Assembly: GCA_023091665.1 (NCBI GenBank)
Contig: JALJCQ010000025.1
Location: forward strand, 124,001-188,000
Source: Pythium myriotylum
Taxonomy: Eukaryota > Oomycota > Peronosporomycetes > Pythiales > Pythiaceae
DNA length: 64,000 bases
Reading direction: 5' to 3'
Positions within the stretch are counted from its first letter, which is position 1. Each line of letters begins with the position of its first letter. The position numbers and the translations under genes are program-made. This document shows positions 11,729-22,991 of the stretch, one piece after another. The notes beneath the pieces are model-generated. The model made no database searches. It had not been told where the DNA came from and saw nothing but the letters and a program-made list of their open reading frames with translations.

Positions 11729-12895
11729 TCAGTTGTTGGAGAGAAGGTCTCGCTTCGTCGCGGCTCTCTCCGTGCGCAGTAGCACAGCCAACGTACCCAC
11801 GAGCATCTGAGCTGCGTAGTTGGTGTCCTGGCCAGAGAGTGTTCCGCCGATGTGAACGCGATAATCGGTTGCATCGTCGTTGAGAAGATCGAAACAGACC
11901 CACACAAAGTTGTACGCCCACATGTCTCTCTCCTGGCTGGTTCGCTTCTGAACCTGGGGCACGTGCACGGATCGCACAAACTGTGTGAAGCCGGTGTCGG
12001 TCTTACTCTGACTCACGAGGTAGAAGGTGTGGACATCGATCATGAGCGCTGGCGACCGCTCGGTGCACCGAACGATCCAGATATCCGGTGTGACCTCTTG
12101 CACGCGCTCCATCCACCCCGTCCCGCGGTCGCCGATCATGACCTCACAATACGCCTCATGGCTGGTATTCATATCCCACGTGACCTTGGCAAAGTCGGCG
12201 ACGGGAAAACCACGAAATGTCTTCTCGAAGCTGAATTGGATAGCGTCTCTCGATGGTACCAGGCGACGTCGAACACGCCACCCGAAGAAGCTGGAGCCGA
12301 TGAACTGTGTATGCATGCACTAGAGAAACGCGTTCAGTTCTTTCTGCGACGTCTCGATCTCGGTCAAACAGTCCTCCAGTGTCCATGGCTTAAAATTGCG
12401 ACGGGTAATTGCTCTCCACCGCCTCACGCTTTCCTCCCAGTCGTCGCTTGGTTCTCTGGCTAGAAGGCTCTCGATTGCGTAGGATGCCATTTGATGTTCT
12501 CGCAACAGGCGAGTTAGAAGCCTGCGCTCCTGCTCGAGATCTTGCTGTTCTTGAACTAGTCGTGCTGTCCGCTGGAGGTGAGATCTCATCCTCGCGGACT
12601 TTGAATCGAGCAGAATCTCCCAGAGGCCGTCATCGTCTGCGATCGTCGGGAGAACCGCGGTCATGCGCTCGAGAAACTCGACTGTCGCGTGCTGTTGCGC
12701 GATGACAACCTCGAGTTCGCACATCACGACTCAATTATCCTCCCACGGAACAAGTCGAATTTTTAAAGGATCTCGTGAGCGTACCTTTCGGCGCTCCCGG
12801 GACTTGCGTTCGCGTTCGCGCAGCGTCTTGCGGTCAAGGCGCGACACCGCCGATGGCACAACGGCCAACGAGGGGGAGCCCGTAGACACTTTCAT
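11729..12895 (-). pseudogene. array member 1: basic-motif/START-like gene with nonsense codon
   Basis: Exon 1 is 12895-12785 (37 codons, ending DRKTLRERERKSRERRK) with donor GTACGC; the best exon 2 start is about 12709. The reading frame is otherwise complete to TGA at 11729, but the Trp codon of the conserved AFLWS block is TAG at 12320-12322. The product would therefore stop after the coiled-coil and linker and lose the whole START-like half. It is the outermost copy on this side. Either a recent pseudogene, or a gene whose truncated product (basic motif plus coiled coil only) is still made; the rest of the frame is not decayed. Confidence 0.75.
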
Positions 12896-13714
12896 TGTTC
12901 GAGAAGAACAAGAATTGAGACCGTCCCTGATACCTTGGCACTGGGCGAGATGATGGCTGCCGACTGTCTTCTCTGCCGACTTCGCATTTAACAGCATTTA
13001 AGTCGGGCCAAATTGTTTGTGTCGTCTGAAATACTCGGGCGCTGGCGTCATCGCAACGAGGTTCGTGTCGTCTTGAGCATAAATCCCATTTTTTTTGTAT
13101 TACGGAAGAAGATAGACACCGTAGCGATCGGGGACGACCAACCCGACCCAGCTTCAGCTCCCCGGGGTCGCATAAATCACGTTGGTACCCAAGGTTTGGA
13201 CGAGTCACCAGTTTATTTCGAGTTTTTACACTTTCTTTCGTGAGGGCTTCAGAAAGCGTCCCGGATCAAATCCTGAAGGTATTGCTTGTGAGGGCAACAA
13301 GGGGAGGCTTGGGGTTAGTCCCATGGATTGCCGAACCAGCCGGGCCCAGCGGAGATGAGGCCCAACTGAATCCATTGTTATCTTATGTTCAAGCGTGACA
13401 GAATCTCGACTCACGAGGGCCGAGTTAACAGGAAAGGAGTCGTGAGCCGGGGTGTGGTGTGGATAGGGAAGGAGAATAGTTTCGTTCGAGGACGAATGTT
13501 GGGAGCTGATACGCACATCTCGTTATCTGTTCATTCATGTCTCGCGTGATCGGCTTGCACGGCTGCAAATTTTCAGGTGTGCATGAGGCGTCCACACCTA
13601 GCACGATCAACCAATGGCGAACATGGCTTCTCCAGCGAAATGGGTACTTTTTTTTACAACACATCATGACCACGTAATCCCCTCTTGTGTGCCAAACTGC
13701 TAAACCAACAAGGC
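12896..13714. other. intergenic spacer, no gene seen
   Basis: Contains the upstream region of array member 1 and only short shadow frames. Confidence 0.5.
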
Positions 13715-14897
13715 TCAAAACCTATGATTACTGGTTAGGAACTGTCGCCTGGTTGCGACTGCCTCGGCTCTCAACAACACGGCCAACGTCTCAACAAGCC
13801 AGCGTGCTGCGTACTCCGAGTCATGGCCTGACAGCGTCCCACCGAAATGCGTCCGGTAATCGCTCGCATCCTCGTTGAGCGCTTCGAAGCTTAGCCACAC
13901 AAAGTCGCTCGTCCACATGTCGGTGCGCTCGCAAATCCTGTTCTGGACCTCAGGCACGAACAACGAGCGCACGAACTGAACGCACCCGTTCTCGGTGTGC
14001 AGGCGGCTCACAAGGTAAAACATGTGTGCATCCATGGAGATCGCTGTGTATCGCTCAACGCAGCGTACAATCCACACATCCTCAGTGAGTTTCTGAAGAA
14101 CCTCGACCCAACCTCTTCCGTGGCCGGCGTTCATGACGGCGTTGAACGTGTCTTGATCCGTGTACACATTCCACACGGTTCGCACGAAGTCACTCATGCG
14201 GAAGCCTCGCAACGTTTTCTCGAAGCTGAACTGCACGGCGTTCCGAGACTCAATGATGCGCCGACTCGCACTCCAACCGAAAAACCCCGCTCCAATTCGC
14301 TGTGTCTCGTCGCTCCACAAGTACGCGCTCATCTCTTTTTGACACTGTTCAATCTCCGGGAGGCAATCGTTCATTGACCAAGGCCGGAAATATCGACGCG
14401 TGATCAAGCGCCACCGCTTGACGCATTCTTGCCAGTCGGTGGTCGGCCTCATCTCCAGCATCTTGGCGATCGCGTATGAGGCCAGGCGGTGCTCCTGTAG
14501 AAGCACGCTGAGCTGCGCGTTAGCCAACTCAAGTTGACGTCGCTCAAGATTTAGTCGGAGTTGGCTGCTCAAAAGTGTTCGCAACTGCACGGCCTCGGGA
14601 TCAAGCAAGACCTCCTTTGAGGTGTCGGCACCGTCAACAAGACTTGGGAGGATTGCCACCGCTCTCTCCAGGAACTCGACGGTCACTCGCTTGCGCTCGA
14701 CCATCGCCTAGACAATCATCAGGTTCTTCAAGGTTCAGTCCCACGCATGGTTAGAGTCACATCAGAAATAAATCGCAGCCCACCAGGCGACGTTCGCGGG
14801 ACTTGCGCTCTCGCTCTCGCAGCGTCTTCCTGTCGGGCTTACCCCTCGCGGTTGAAGACGCGGGCAACAGCGTTTCAGCGTCTGATGGGGATGGCAT
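13715..14897 (-). CDS. array member 2: basic-motif/START-like protein
   Basis: This is the first intact copy and shows the family plan. Exon 1 is 14897-14784, 38 codons from the nearer ATG (an ATG at 15056 would add 53 residues), ending in RKTLRERERKSRERRL. The 76-base intron runs from GTGGGC to TAG, and exon 2 is 14707-13715. In the roughly 368-residue product, residues about 20-38 are basic, 40-70 hold an acidic PSLVDGAD segment, about 85-125 are coiled-coil-like with QLELANAQLSVLLQEHRLAS, and 125-175 form a W-rich linker. The rest looks START-like: GWSASRR, QFSFEKTLRGF, VWIVRCVERY, YLVSRLHTENG, WLSFEALNED, WLVETLAVLLRAE. The domain names are inferred. A nuclear regulator is likely but not shown. 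Confidence 0.82.
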
Positions 14898-15195
14898 ATT
14901 CGCGACTGGTGTAGTGGCGCTTGCTGAGTCCAAATGCAAAAGTGGACGCAGGGCGCAGCTGCGACGGCTTTCCCGTTTTGAGTTTGGATGAGGCAGCTCG
15001 ATGACTGACGGTTTGGTGTATGGTGGGTGCGGAGCCGGGGGTGGAACGTTTGCCAACTCCAGTTCGGAGACGCCATTTAGCGCAACTGCAACCGACGGGG
15101 AGGTTCAGGATGGATGCACCTGCCCGTAAAGATCATGAAGAAGACAGCTGTGTCGCCTTGGTGTCCATGCGTTTCTCTTCCACGAGTCGTCACGA

Positions 15196-16313
15196 TCAGC
15201 CGCTCGACAAAAGACCCCGCTTGGTTGCCAGCTGCTCAACACGTAGCAACACGGCGAGCGTCTCGACAAGCCATCGTCCTGCATAGTTGGAGTCGTGACC
15301 AGATAATTTCCCTCCGATGTGAACTTTGTAGTCGTTAGCGTCCTCGTTGAGACGATCCCACTGCAACCAGACAAAGTTAGTGGCCCACATGCCTGTGCGT
15401 TCGCACGTCTTCTCCTCGACTTTGGGTACAGGCATCGACCGAACAAACTGCGTGAAGCCCGTTTCCGTCTCGACGCGGCCGACGAGGTAGACCTTGTGCG
15501 CGTCGAGCGAGATGCCTGGGTAGCGCTCAACGCATCGCACGATCCAGATCTCAGGCGTGAGCTTCTGCAGCGCTTCGACCCAGCCGCGGCCTCGGTTGCC
15601 GATCACGTACTCGTCATAGACGTCGACGTCTGTGTAGCAGTCCCATCCGACGCGGACGAAGTCCTCCATCGGGAATCCTCGAATCGTCTTCTCAAAGCTA
15701 AACTGGACAGCGTCGCGAGACTGGACGATGCGCAGCCGCGCGCGCCAGCCGAAGAAGCTGACGCCGATCACCTGCGTATCCAAGCTCCACAGAAAGGCGT
15801 TCACCTCTTTCTGGCAGATCTCGAGCTCCGCGAGGCAGTCTTCGAGCGAGAACGGCTCATAGTATCTGAGCGTGATTGCGCGCCAGCGTTTGACACACTC
15901 CTCCCACTCATCTCTCGCGGCGAAGCCCAGCATACCTTCGATCGCGAGTGTCGCGAGGCGGTGTTCCTGGAGCATGAGACCGAGCTGCGCCTGGTCTTGT
16001 TCGAGCTGCCGCTGTTCCTGCTCGAGTCGCATAATGCCTCTCATGTGGGTTCGTAGACGCGCGGCCTTGGGGTTGAGCACGGCGTTCCAAACTTGGTCGT
16101 CGTCGTCAAAGAGCGTCGGGATGATCGGCGCGACGTTCTCCAACGCCTCGAGCGTCGCGCGCTGCCATTCGAGCTTGGCCTAAAAAAACCACATCACTAT
16201 CGGAGACCGTGCTGAGATGGCTACAGTTACGTTGGACTCACCGCTCGGCGTTCGCGGGACTTGCGCTCTCGCTCACGGAGCGTCTGGCGGTCCGGACGCG
16301 TCGCGAGTTGCAT
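15196..16313 (-). CDS. array member 3: basic-motif/START-like protein
   Basis: Exon 1 (16313-16242) is only 24 codons, almost nothing but the basic motif (RPDRQTLRERERKSRERRA). Intron 16241-16180 is 62 bases with canonical GTGAGT and TTTTTTTAG. Exon 2 (16179-15196) opens with AKLEWQRATLEALE, giving about 351 residues in all. The coiled-coil stretch is heptad-like (RLEQEQRQLEQDQAQLGL). The intron carries the shared TATCGGAGACCGTG motif (plus strand 16198-16211), and two palindromes lie 115-175 bases upstream of the ATG. Only about 300 bases separate its stop codon from the start of member 2. Confidence 0.85.
16198..16211. promoter_or_regulatory. shared intron motif, member 3
   Basis: TATCGGAGACCGTG inside the intron. 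The same string is in the intron of member 5 (19645-19658), as both arms of a palindrome in member 8 (26541-26569), and partly in the broken member 9 (28962-28973). Function unknown. Confidence 0.55.
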
Positions 16314-16427
16314 GGCGTTCGGGATCAGAGAGGAGGAACGAGCTCGCGTGGCGTTAACTCGAACCGAAACGATGGATGATGGCTGCCGAACTGGTCGTCG
16401 TTCAGTTGGAGCAGCTGCCCCGATTAC

Positions 16428-16440
16428 GGTACAGTGTACC
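16428..16440. promoter_or_regulatory. palindrome GGTACAGTGTACC upstream of member 3
   Basis: A 13-base palindrome 115-127 bases before the ATG. The same motif, or its complement, sits at a similar distance before members 8 (26790-26802) and 9 (29174-29186). A dimeric regulator site is the natural reading. Confidence 0.5.
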
Positions 16441-16471
16441 TCGACGCAGTGGCATCATCCAACGATACCAA

Positions 16472-16488
16472 GGCGTCAGGCTGACGCC
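16472..16488. promoter_or_regulatory. TGACG palindrome upstream of member 3
   Basis: GGCGTCAGGCTGACGCC, inverted TGACG half-sites about 160 bases before the ATG. A near copy with spacer ACC is at 19910-19926 before member 5. TGACG is a classical bZIP half-site. Confidence 0.45.
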
Positions 16489-16922
16489 AGCTCCGCGGGG
16501 CCTTGGGCGGGGTTGGGAGGGAGGAGAGAGAGGAGACTGACTCGTTTTCCGTGTTGATGCGGTGCATGCTCTTTGCAAAGAAGAGACCATGTTGAGTACA
16601 GATACTGGAGACCGTTTGACGGTCAGCGATTACTTTTGGGTTTCGAATTCGAAGCCGTGTCTGTTGTGATTCCTAATGTAGTAGCAATGGGTTGTTGATC
16701 TCCCCGAAGTTCATTCGCGAGTGGGGGCTTCTCGTTTGTCGCGGAGAGAGAGACATTGTACGTCGCAGCATCGCATCTTCCTAAATGACACCAAAACTCA
16801 CCGTCCTCACCATGATGGTCCACCGATTAAAATCCTTTTCCAGGTCGCTGGTAGCGATCTGTCCGAGAACCGACCTTGTTGCAAGGTTGTCTCCCGCACA
16901 CGACGACGTCTTCTGGACTTTT

Positions 16923-18076
16923 CTATTCGCTCGTGATCAGTCCTCGCTTGGTGGCCAGTCGCTCAGCACGCAACAGGACCCCGAGCGTCTCAATGATCCA
17001 GCGCGCGGCGTAGTTGGTGTCGCGGCCGCCCAGTGAGCCACCGAGACGCACATGGTAGTCGCTGGCATCTTCGTTGAGTGCGTCGAACGAGGCCCACGCA
17101 GAGTCGAGGGACCACATGTCAGTAGGCTCGCTAGTCCGCTTTTGAATCTCGGGCACACAGAGTGTTTGGATGAATTGCGTGAATCCCGTCTCGGTCTCCA
17201 CGAGGCTCACGAGATACATCATGTGCGCGTCAAGCGAAATCGAAAGGTACCGCTCGGCACACCGCACGATCCACAGTGTCGGGGAGAGCTTTTGCAACAC
17301 GACCTTTAGCCTGAGGGCCGATGATCACCTCCTGGAAGACCTCCTCATCCGTATACGTGGCCCAACCGGTCTTTACGAAATCCTGCATGGAGAACCCACG
17401 CACGATCTTCTCAAAGCTGAACTGGACAGCATCGCGGGATTCGACGATACGTTGTCGCACGCGCCAACCGAAGAAACTTCCACCAATTACCTGCGTGTCC
17501 AGGCTCCACATAAAGGCGTTGAGCTCTTTTCGCGCTCGCTCAAGCTCGGCCAGGCATTCTTCAACCGTCCACGGTTCAAAGTACTTGAGCGTCGTTGCAC
17601 GCCAGCGCATCACGCTTTCCTCCCACGCGTTTGACGGTAATCTGCCCACGAGACCTTCAATAGCCAGTGACGCTAGGCGGTGTTCTTGGAGAAGGATAGT
17701 GAGCTGTGTACGGTCTCGCTCGAGCTGTCGCTGCTCGTCAGCAAGCCGCACCATGCGGCGCACGTGACGCCGCGTACGCACCGCGTCGGGTGCGAGGATG
17801 CTGTCCCAGAACTCGTCGTCCCCATCAAAAAGTGTCGGGAGGATTACCGCCACTGTCTCGAGAAACTCGAACACAGCTCGCTGCTGGAGAAGGAGGGCCT
17901 GTGGACACCAAAACAATCAGTATGGTCGACAACATCGCAGAGACTGTGCGGACACTTACCCGGCGACGCTCACGCGATTTGCGCTCTCGTTCTCTCAGTG
18001 TTGCACGGCCAGACGTTTGCGACGCTCGGGTGGCCACTGCAAGAGCCGAGTCGTGGACGTTGGTGATGAAATCCAT
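16923..18076 (-). pseudogene. array member 4: frameshifted copy
   Basis: Exon 1 is 18076-17960 (39 codons ending TLRERERKSRERRR) with donor GTAAGT. The 61-base intron ends in CACAG, and exon 2 runs 17898-16923. The frame is lost near 17300-17310, within the block that should read RGW-VLQKL, where the N-terminal frame ends in a nonsense tail and the C-terminal frame (LQKLSPTLWIVRCAERY onward) is intact to the stop. One base, plus the Trp codon, seems to be missing. Everything else (splice sites, WSLDTQ, FFGWRVR, WIIETLGVLLRAE) is well kept, so the break is recent or a sequencing error. Confidence 0.75.
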
Positions 18077-18622
18077 TGGTGGCTGACGAGATTAGATGCT
18101 GCAGAACTTGGTGGTGGAGATGGAGGGAAGCAGTGGACGCTTGTGTTCAGCTGGGCGACAGTGCAGATGTGGGGCTCCGTCTTAAATTGCGGCAAGGTGT
18201 TCTCGAACGAACAAAGACCTTTCTTTTCCCACACCTTTGTTTCGTGGAGTCGATTTGAATGAGGAACGGGGCCATGACTGATATTGGACGCGGAGTTTTC
18301 CCACGCCTTGGAGGTCCGCTCTGGCTCTCAAAGTCGGGCGAAATGATGCCTTTCGTACCCAAACGCGTCGAATCGGAATAGCACGACCGACAGGCTCGGA
18401 ATCGTTTGTGCAGTCGAAGTGCCTTGACTGAGGATTCTACCATCAGTGGACCCTCAAGAGAAGGAGATTCAACCCGACTTCCCATGCTTCTCATCTCCAT
18501 CATTGGAACGACGGTGCTCGCTCCTTCAGTCGATTACTAAGCATCCTCGCTCACCGACAAGCAAAGCACCCACCATCTCGGTCGCCCTCATTCAATTTTG
18601 GGTCACTCTTCTCGGCAACCTC

Positions 18623-19752
18623 TCATTCCGCGACGCCCGTGAGAAGACCTCGATTTGTCGCTACCCTCTCAACTCGAAGAAGCATGCCCAGCGTCCCCAC
18701 GAGCCATCGCGCCGCGTAATTCATGTCTTCGCCCGCCAGAGCTCCGCCGATTTGAACGCGGTGGTCTGTGCCGTCATCGTTGAGCGCATCAACCGTCTGC
18801 CACACGAAATTGGTCGCCCACATGTCCGAGTCACTCGAGATCTTGTTCTGGATCTTCGGCATGAACAACGAGCGTGCAATATGGGTCGTTCTCTTTGCCG
18901 TTTGAACGCGAGCCACGATATAGAGTTTGTGGATATTAATCGCGTGCGCGGGGTGTCGTTCGGCTTCTCTCACGATCCAGATATCTGGCGTCACTTTCTC
19001 AAGTACATGGAGCCAACATCGCACGCGCTGGTCCATGAGCGACTCGTAGACCGCAAGGTCCGTGTAGAGCGCCCATGTCACGTCCCCGAAGCCTGACATG
19101 GGGAAGCCCCGGAACGTTTTCTCGAAGCTAAACTGGATCGCGCCTCTCGATGGAACGAGCCGACGCCGCGCGCGCCAACCGAAGAAACTGGCGCCGATCA
19201 TGCGCGTGTCCAGGCTCCACAGGAAAGCGTCTCTCTCCTTCTCTGCGGCTTCGAGCTCGGCCAGACAGTCTTCCAGCGGGATCGGTTCATAGTTTCTCAG
19301 CGTGATCGTGCGCCACCGCTTGACACACTCCTCCCACTCATCTCGTGCCTTGAAACGCAGCAGGCCTTCGATCGCCAGCGACGCCAGGCGGTGCTCTTGG
19401 AGTAGCAGCACGAGCTGCTCTTGGTCGCGCTCGAGCTCCCGCTGTTGCTTCGTGAGTTGCATGAAGCGCCGCATCTGGGAGCGCAGACGCGCAGTCTTGG
19501 GGTCGAGCACGGCGTCCCACACTTCGTCATCGTCGTCGAAGAGCGTCGGCACGATCGGCGCGACGTTTTCGAGCACCTCGAGCGTCGCGCGCTGCCGTTC
19601 GAGCTTGGCCTAGATGAGACAAGTCACGGGAAGATGAGAACGAATATCGGAGACCGTGAGATCCAACTCTTGGAACGGACCGCTCGTCGCGCACGGGACT
19701 TGCGCTCGCGCTCGCGGAGCGTCTCGCGGTCCGGCCGCGTCGCGAGCTGCAT
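18623..19752 (-). CDS. array member 5: basic-motif/START-like protein
   Basis: Exon 1 (19752-19681, 24 codons) is nearly the same as in member 3 (MQLATRPDRETLRERERKSRARRA). The donor is unusual, GTCCGT. The 71-base intron ends in ATCTAG, and exon 2 (19609-18623) starts AKLERQRATLEVLE. About 352 residues. The C-terminal half carries substitutions shared with members 6-10 (VPSRGAIQFSFEKTFRGFPM, DIWIVREAERHP, HKLYIVARVQT), so it belongs to a sub-clade in which the middle of the START-like region differs from the VRCVERY type. The intron has TATCGGAGACCGTG and the upstream region a TGACG palindrome. Confidence 0.83.
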
Positions 19753-19909
19753 GGACACGAAGTGAGAAGGGGAGAGAGAGCGAGTTGAATGACCAGCCGG
19801 GTTCAAGTGGTGGGTGGCAGCCGAAGAATGGGACAGCCAGACTTGGAGTAGGGAGTTAACGCGCGGATAATGGATTACGCTTCACTGAAATCACGCTGCA
19901 AGTGGTGAT

Positions 19910-19926
19910 GGCGTCAACCTGACGCC
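19910..19926. promoter_or_regulatory. TGACG palindrome upstream of member 5
   Basis: GGCGTCAACCTGACGCC, about 160-175 bases before the ATG, matching the position of the palindrome before member 3. Confidence 0.45.
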
Positions 19927-20468
19927 GACCATTACACGTCTCTGCAATCAGTGTGATGACCATGGCTCGTCTTGATTCATCATCATCGGTGATCTGTTCG
20001 AGGTCGCGATTCTTTCGTGGTCTACAGGTGTCTGCATACCCAACACTACGCGAGGCCCAATACTCGGCAAGGTCGTTAGCAAATAAAATCTGGCGATTAC
20101 GCTTGTCCACTTGGACCGATGTCTCCTCCGGCGGATCAAACGCATGGAGAGCTCATAGGACAAAGCTCAGCAACCGTGTGCTTTTGTCAAGGTGGCGGCC
20201 TCAAAAAAGATGATTAGCATCTAAAACCTACTTATTCAAGGCATAATTCCTACTATTTGTGCTGACTCCATATATTGTAGCTATACGTCGGAAGCAAATC
20301 TACTCAGTTGATGTCACAGTAACTTTTAGCTCGACTAGCTCAAAAACAAGGTTTTGAATGAAAAACCTCGATCGAATGTTGTTTTTTGCACTTTCACAGA
20401 CACATGACAAACGCAAGACACCTCCCCCAGCACTGAACGTCCAGGTGCACTAGCTGCTTCTTTTCATC

Positions 20469-21606
20469 TCAACTCGAGGCGCTGTCGCTCTTCAGTAGTC
20501 CTCTCTTGGTGGCGGTCTGCTCAATTCGCAGCAAAACGGCTAGCGTCCCCATGAGCCACTGTGCCGCATAGTTGGGGTCCTGGCCCGAAATCGTCCCACC
20601 GGTTTGTACCCGGTAGTCCGTCGCATCCTCCTTGACAGCTTCCATCGCCAGCCACACAAAATTTGATGCCCACATATCTGACTCTCCAGCTGTCTTCGTT
20701 TGGATTTGGGGCGCGAACAACGACCGTGCGAACTGCAAAGCGCGCCTCTTCGATCGTCGACGGACCACGAGATAGAGTTTGTGAACGTTGATAGACAATG
20801 ACGGATGCCCCTCTGCTTCCCTTACGATCCAGAGATCTGGTGTCACCTTTTGAAGTACGTCGAGCCAACAGCGAACGCGCTGGTCCATGAGTGACTGGTA
20901 CACTGGAAGATCTGTGTATAGATCCCAGGCCACATGAGCGAAATCCGTCATCGGATATCCTCGGATCGTCTTCTCAAAGCTAAACTGCATCGCATCACGA
21001 GACGACACCAAGCGACGACGCACGCGCCAACCGAAAAAACTCGCACCAATCTCCTCCGTGTCCTCACTCCACAAAAATGCATTCAACTCTTTCTGCGCCG
21101 CCTCGATCTCCGGTGCACAGTCCTCCATCGACATCGGCTCGTAGTACTTGAGCGTGATGGCTCGCCACTTCTTCACACATGCATCCCAGTCGTCCTTTGC
21201 TGAGATCTCCAGAAGTCTCTCGATCGTGTCGCTGGCAAGACGGTGTTCCTGCAGTAGCCGCATCAGCACGGCGTGGTCACGTTCGAGTTGTCTCTGTTCG
21301 AGTTTGACTCGCACGAAGGGTCGGAAGCGAGAGAGTACATCTTTTGCGTTAGGATCGAGTACAGCGTCCCATGTGTCTTCATCTTCACCGTCTATGAGTG
21401 CGGGGACGATTGGTGCCATGATCTCGAGAATCTGAAGTGTTTGATGTTGGCGCGCGAGCCTTGCCTGTGTTATTCTCATTTGACGTTAGATCGTGCTGAT
21501 AGGAGAGCGATGCGTGATAGAAGCTCACCGCTCGTCGAGCGCGGGAGTTGCGTTCGCGCTCGCGCAGCGTAGAGCGGCTAGGCTGCGGTTCCAACGAGAG
21601 CTCCAT
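20469..21606 (-). CDS. array member 6: basic-motif/START-like protein
   Basis: Exon 1 (21606-21529) encodes MELSLEPQPSRSTLRERER plus NSRARRA: Lys of the usual ERKSR is Asn here. The same frame stays open upstream to an ATG at 21879, so a leader 91 residues longer is possible. Intron 21528-21465 is 64 bases (GTGAGC to CACAG); exon 2 is 21464-20469; about 357 residues. Exon 2 from 20998 upstream, the intron, exon 1 and the 5-prime flank are repeated exactly 2517 bases further on, where they form the N-terminal part of member 7. Only the C-terminal half (LYTDLPVYQSLMDQRVRCW onward) is unique to this gene. Confidence 0.85.
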
Positions 21607-22249
21607 GTGAGCTGGTGGATTTTGTGGCGAGAAGAGGACAAGCTCGTCGGGAGAGTTTTCGGGAGCGATTGGTACAGTACTCCGTGGGTTATAGCCGGGA
21701 GCTCGGGAAGTGATCGCACGGAGAATGGTTGTCTCAACCTCGTCCGAACTCGACGTGCTGAAGTATTCCCGGCGCCCAATCTGCTGGCTGTAGGCAGAGA
21801 TGGTTGCTCTTGCGTTCTCGTAACTGCATTTCCTGGGACAACCGAGCGCGATTTCTACAGGACAGAGAAGCATCTCCATAGCTCAAGAAAATTGAGTTGA
21901 TTCCAATCACGAGGACCCTATACCATTTCGACACCGATTATAATTCACGGAAGTAATGAAAGACTCTCCATCGGATTACAGAGAAAAATCGCTGAAATAT
22001 TACTGTACACGATATGTGATACTTGCCTGAATTATTCTCCGGTAAGTTAAATATCCTGGATTATAATTAAATCAGTGAGCCTTCGAAGGTGAAGCGTCAC
22101 TAACGGCAAGGTGAGAAATACGCACTGCAGTATGTCTCTCTTCCTCTGTGCGTTTCATGGAGGTTACGGCACCTTTAGAGGTATCGACCCAGTGAGAGCT
22201 GCAGTTGTGGGGGCGAAAAGGTAGATCGAAACAGTGTTTCTGACTTCAG

Positions 22250-22600
22250 GAGCCGGTGTCCACGACCAGCCCTCCCATGGTCGCCAATTGCTCCGTACGC
22301 AATGCCCTCATCACAGATTCGATCAGCTACCTCATGACGGTTGGAACCCAGACACGATATTTTTCTTCCAACTTACACAAGGTAGTCGGTTGCATCTTTT
22401 GTTCAACGCGATACTCCTCAGCCACGCTCGTTGTAGGCTCACTTGTCCGAGACTCCCACCCGACCGTGTTTTACTAAATCTATGGTTCGTATAATGTGGT
22501 TGCGAACTGCATGGCACCAGTCTTGGTGCAGCGATTGAGTAGACCGAGGTTTGGCATATGATCGACGATTCCTGGTGCATATACGAGCGCTTTCTCAGAG
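22250..22600 (-). pseudogene. degraded family fragment in the spacer of members 6 and 7
   Basis: The stretch matches the 3-prime part of member 7 in order, with many changes: TGGTCGCCAATTGCTCC near 22278, GGTAGTCGGTTGCATC near 22381, and ATCGACGATTCCTGGTGC near 22560 correspond to 23025, 23126 and 23300. The minus strand reads RTEQLAT in place of RMEQLATKRG. An old dead copy. Confidence 0.6.
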
Positions 22601-22991
22601 AAGACTATGCGAAAACTTCATGAGGAGACTGAAACGACCGAGCTGGACGATCGTATCAAGTGAAAGACCTCAAATGTTCTTCGCCTCGGTCAACCCACTG
22701 AATCAGTTTGGGGGCTTGTGACATCAAATAAACTATCATCCACATCCCTCGGCTGCGTCGCCACGCTCATGTCTTCATCAACGATGCATTATTCGCGAGG
22801 CAACCATTCCTTCGTCGCCGATCGGCCGACCTCAGGCACCACGGCAAGCGCCACGACGAGGTGAAGTACCGAGTTATTTGCATCTTTGAGTCCAAGAAGC
22901 AAGCGACAGAGATCAAATGGGCTAAGTCTTCGTCGCAAAAATACTTGAAAGGAGGATTTGATTGTGTCAGCATTCTCTCTCGCGCGCAATC

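Noticed and set aside
15319..16056. 245-codon plus-strand frame antisense to array member 3
   Set aside because: It mirrors the exon-2 codons, and similar antisense frames occur opposite other members (35040-35585, 11852-12463). It has no splice context or own domain, so it is a codon-bias shadow.
21385..21879. 164-codon frame treated as a separate gene
   Set aside because: It is exon 1 of member 6 read through its intron; only the part ending at 21529 belongs to the gene, and how far upstream it starts is uncertain.
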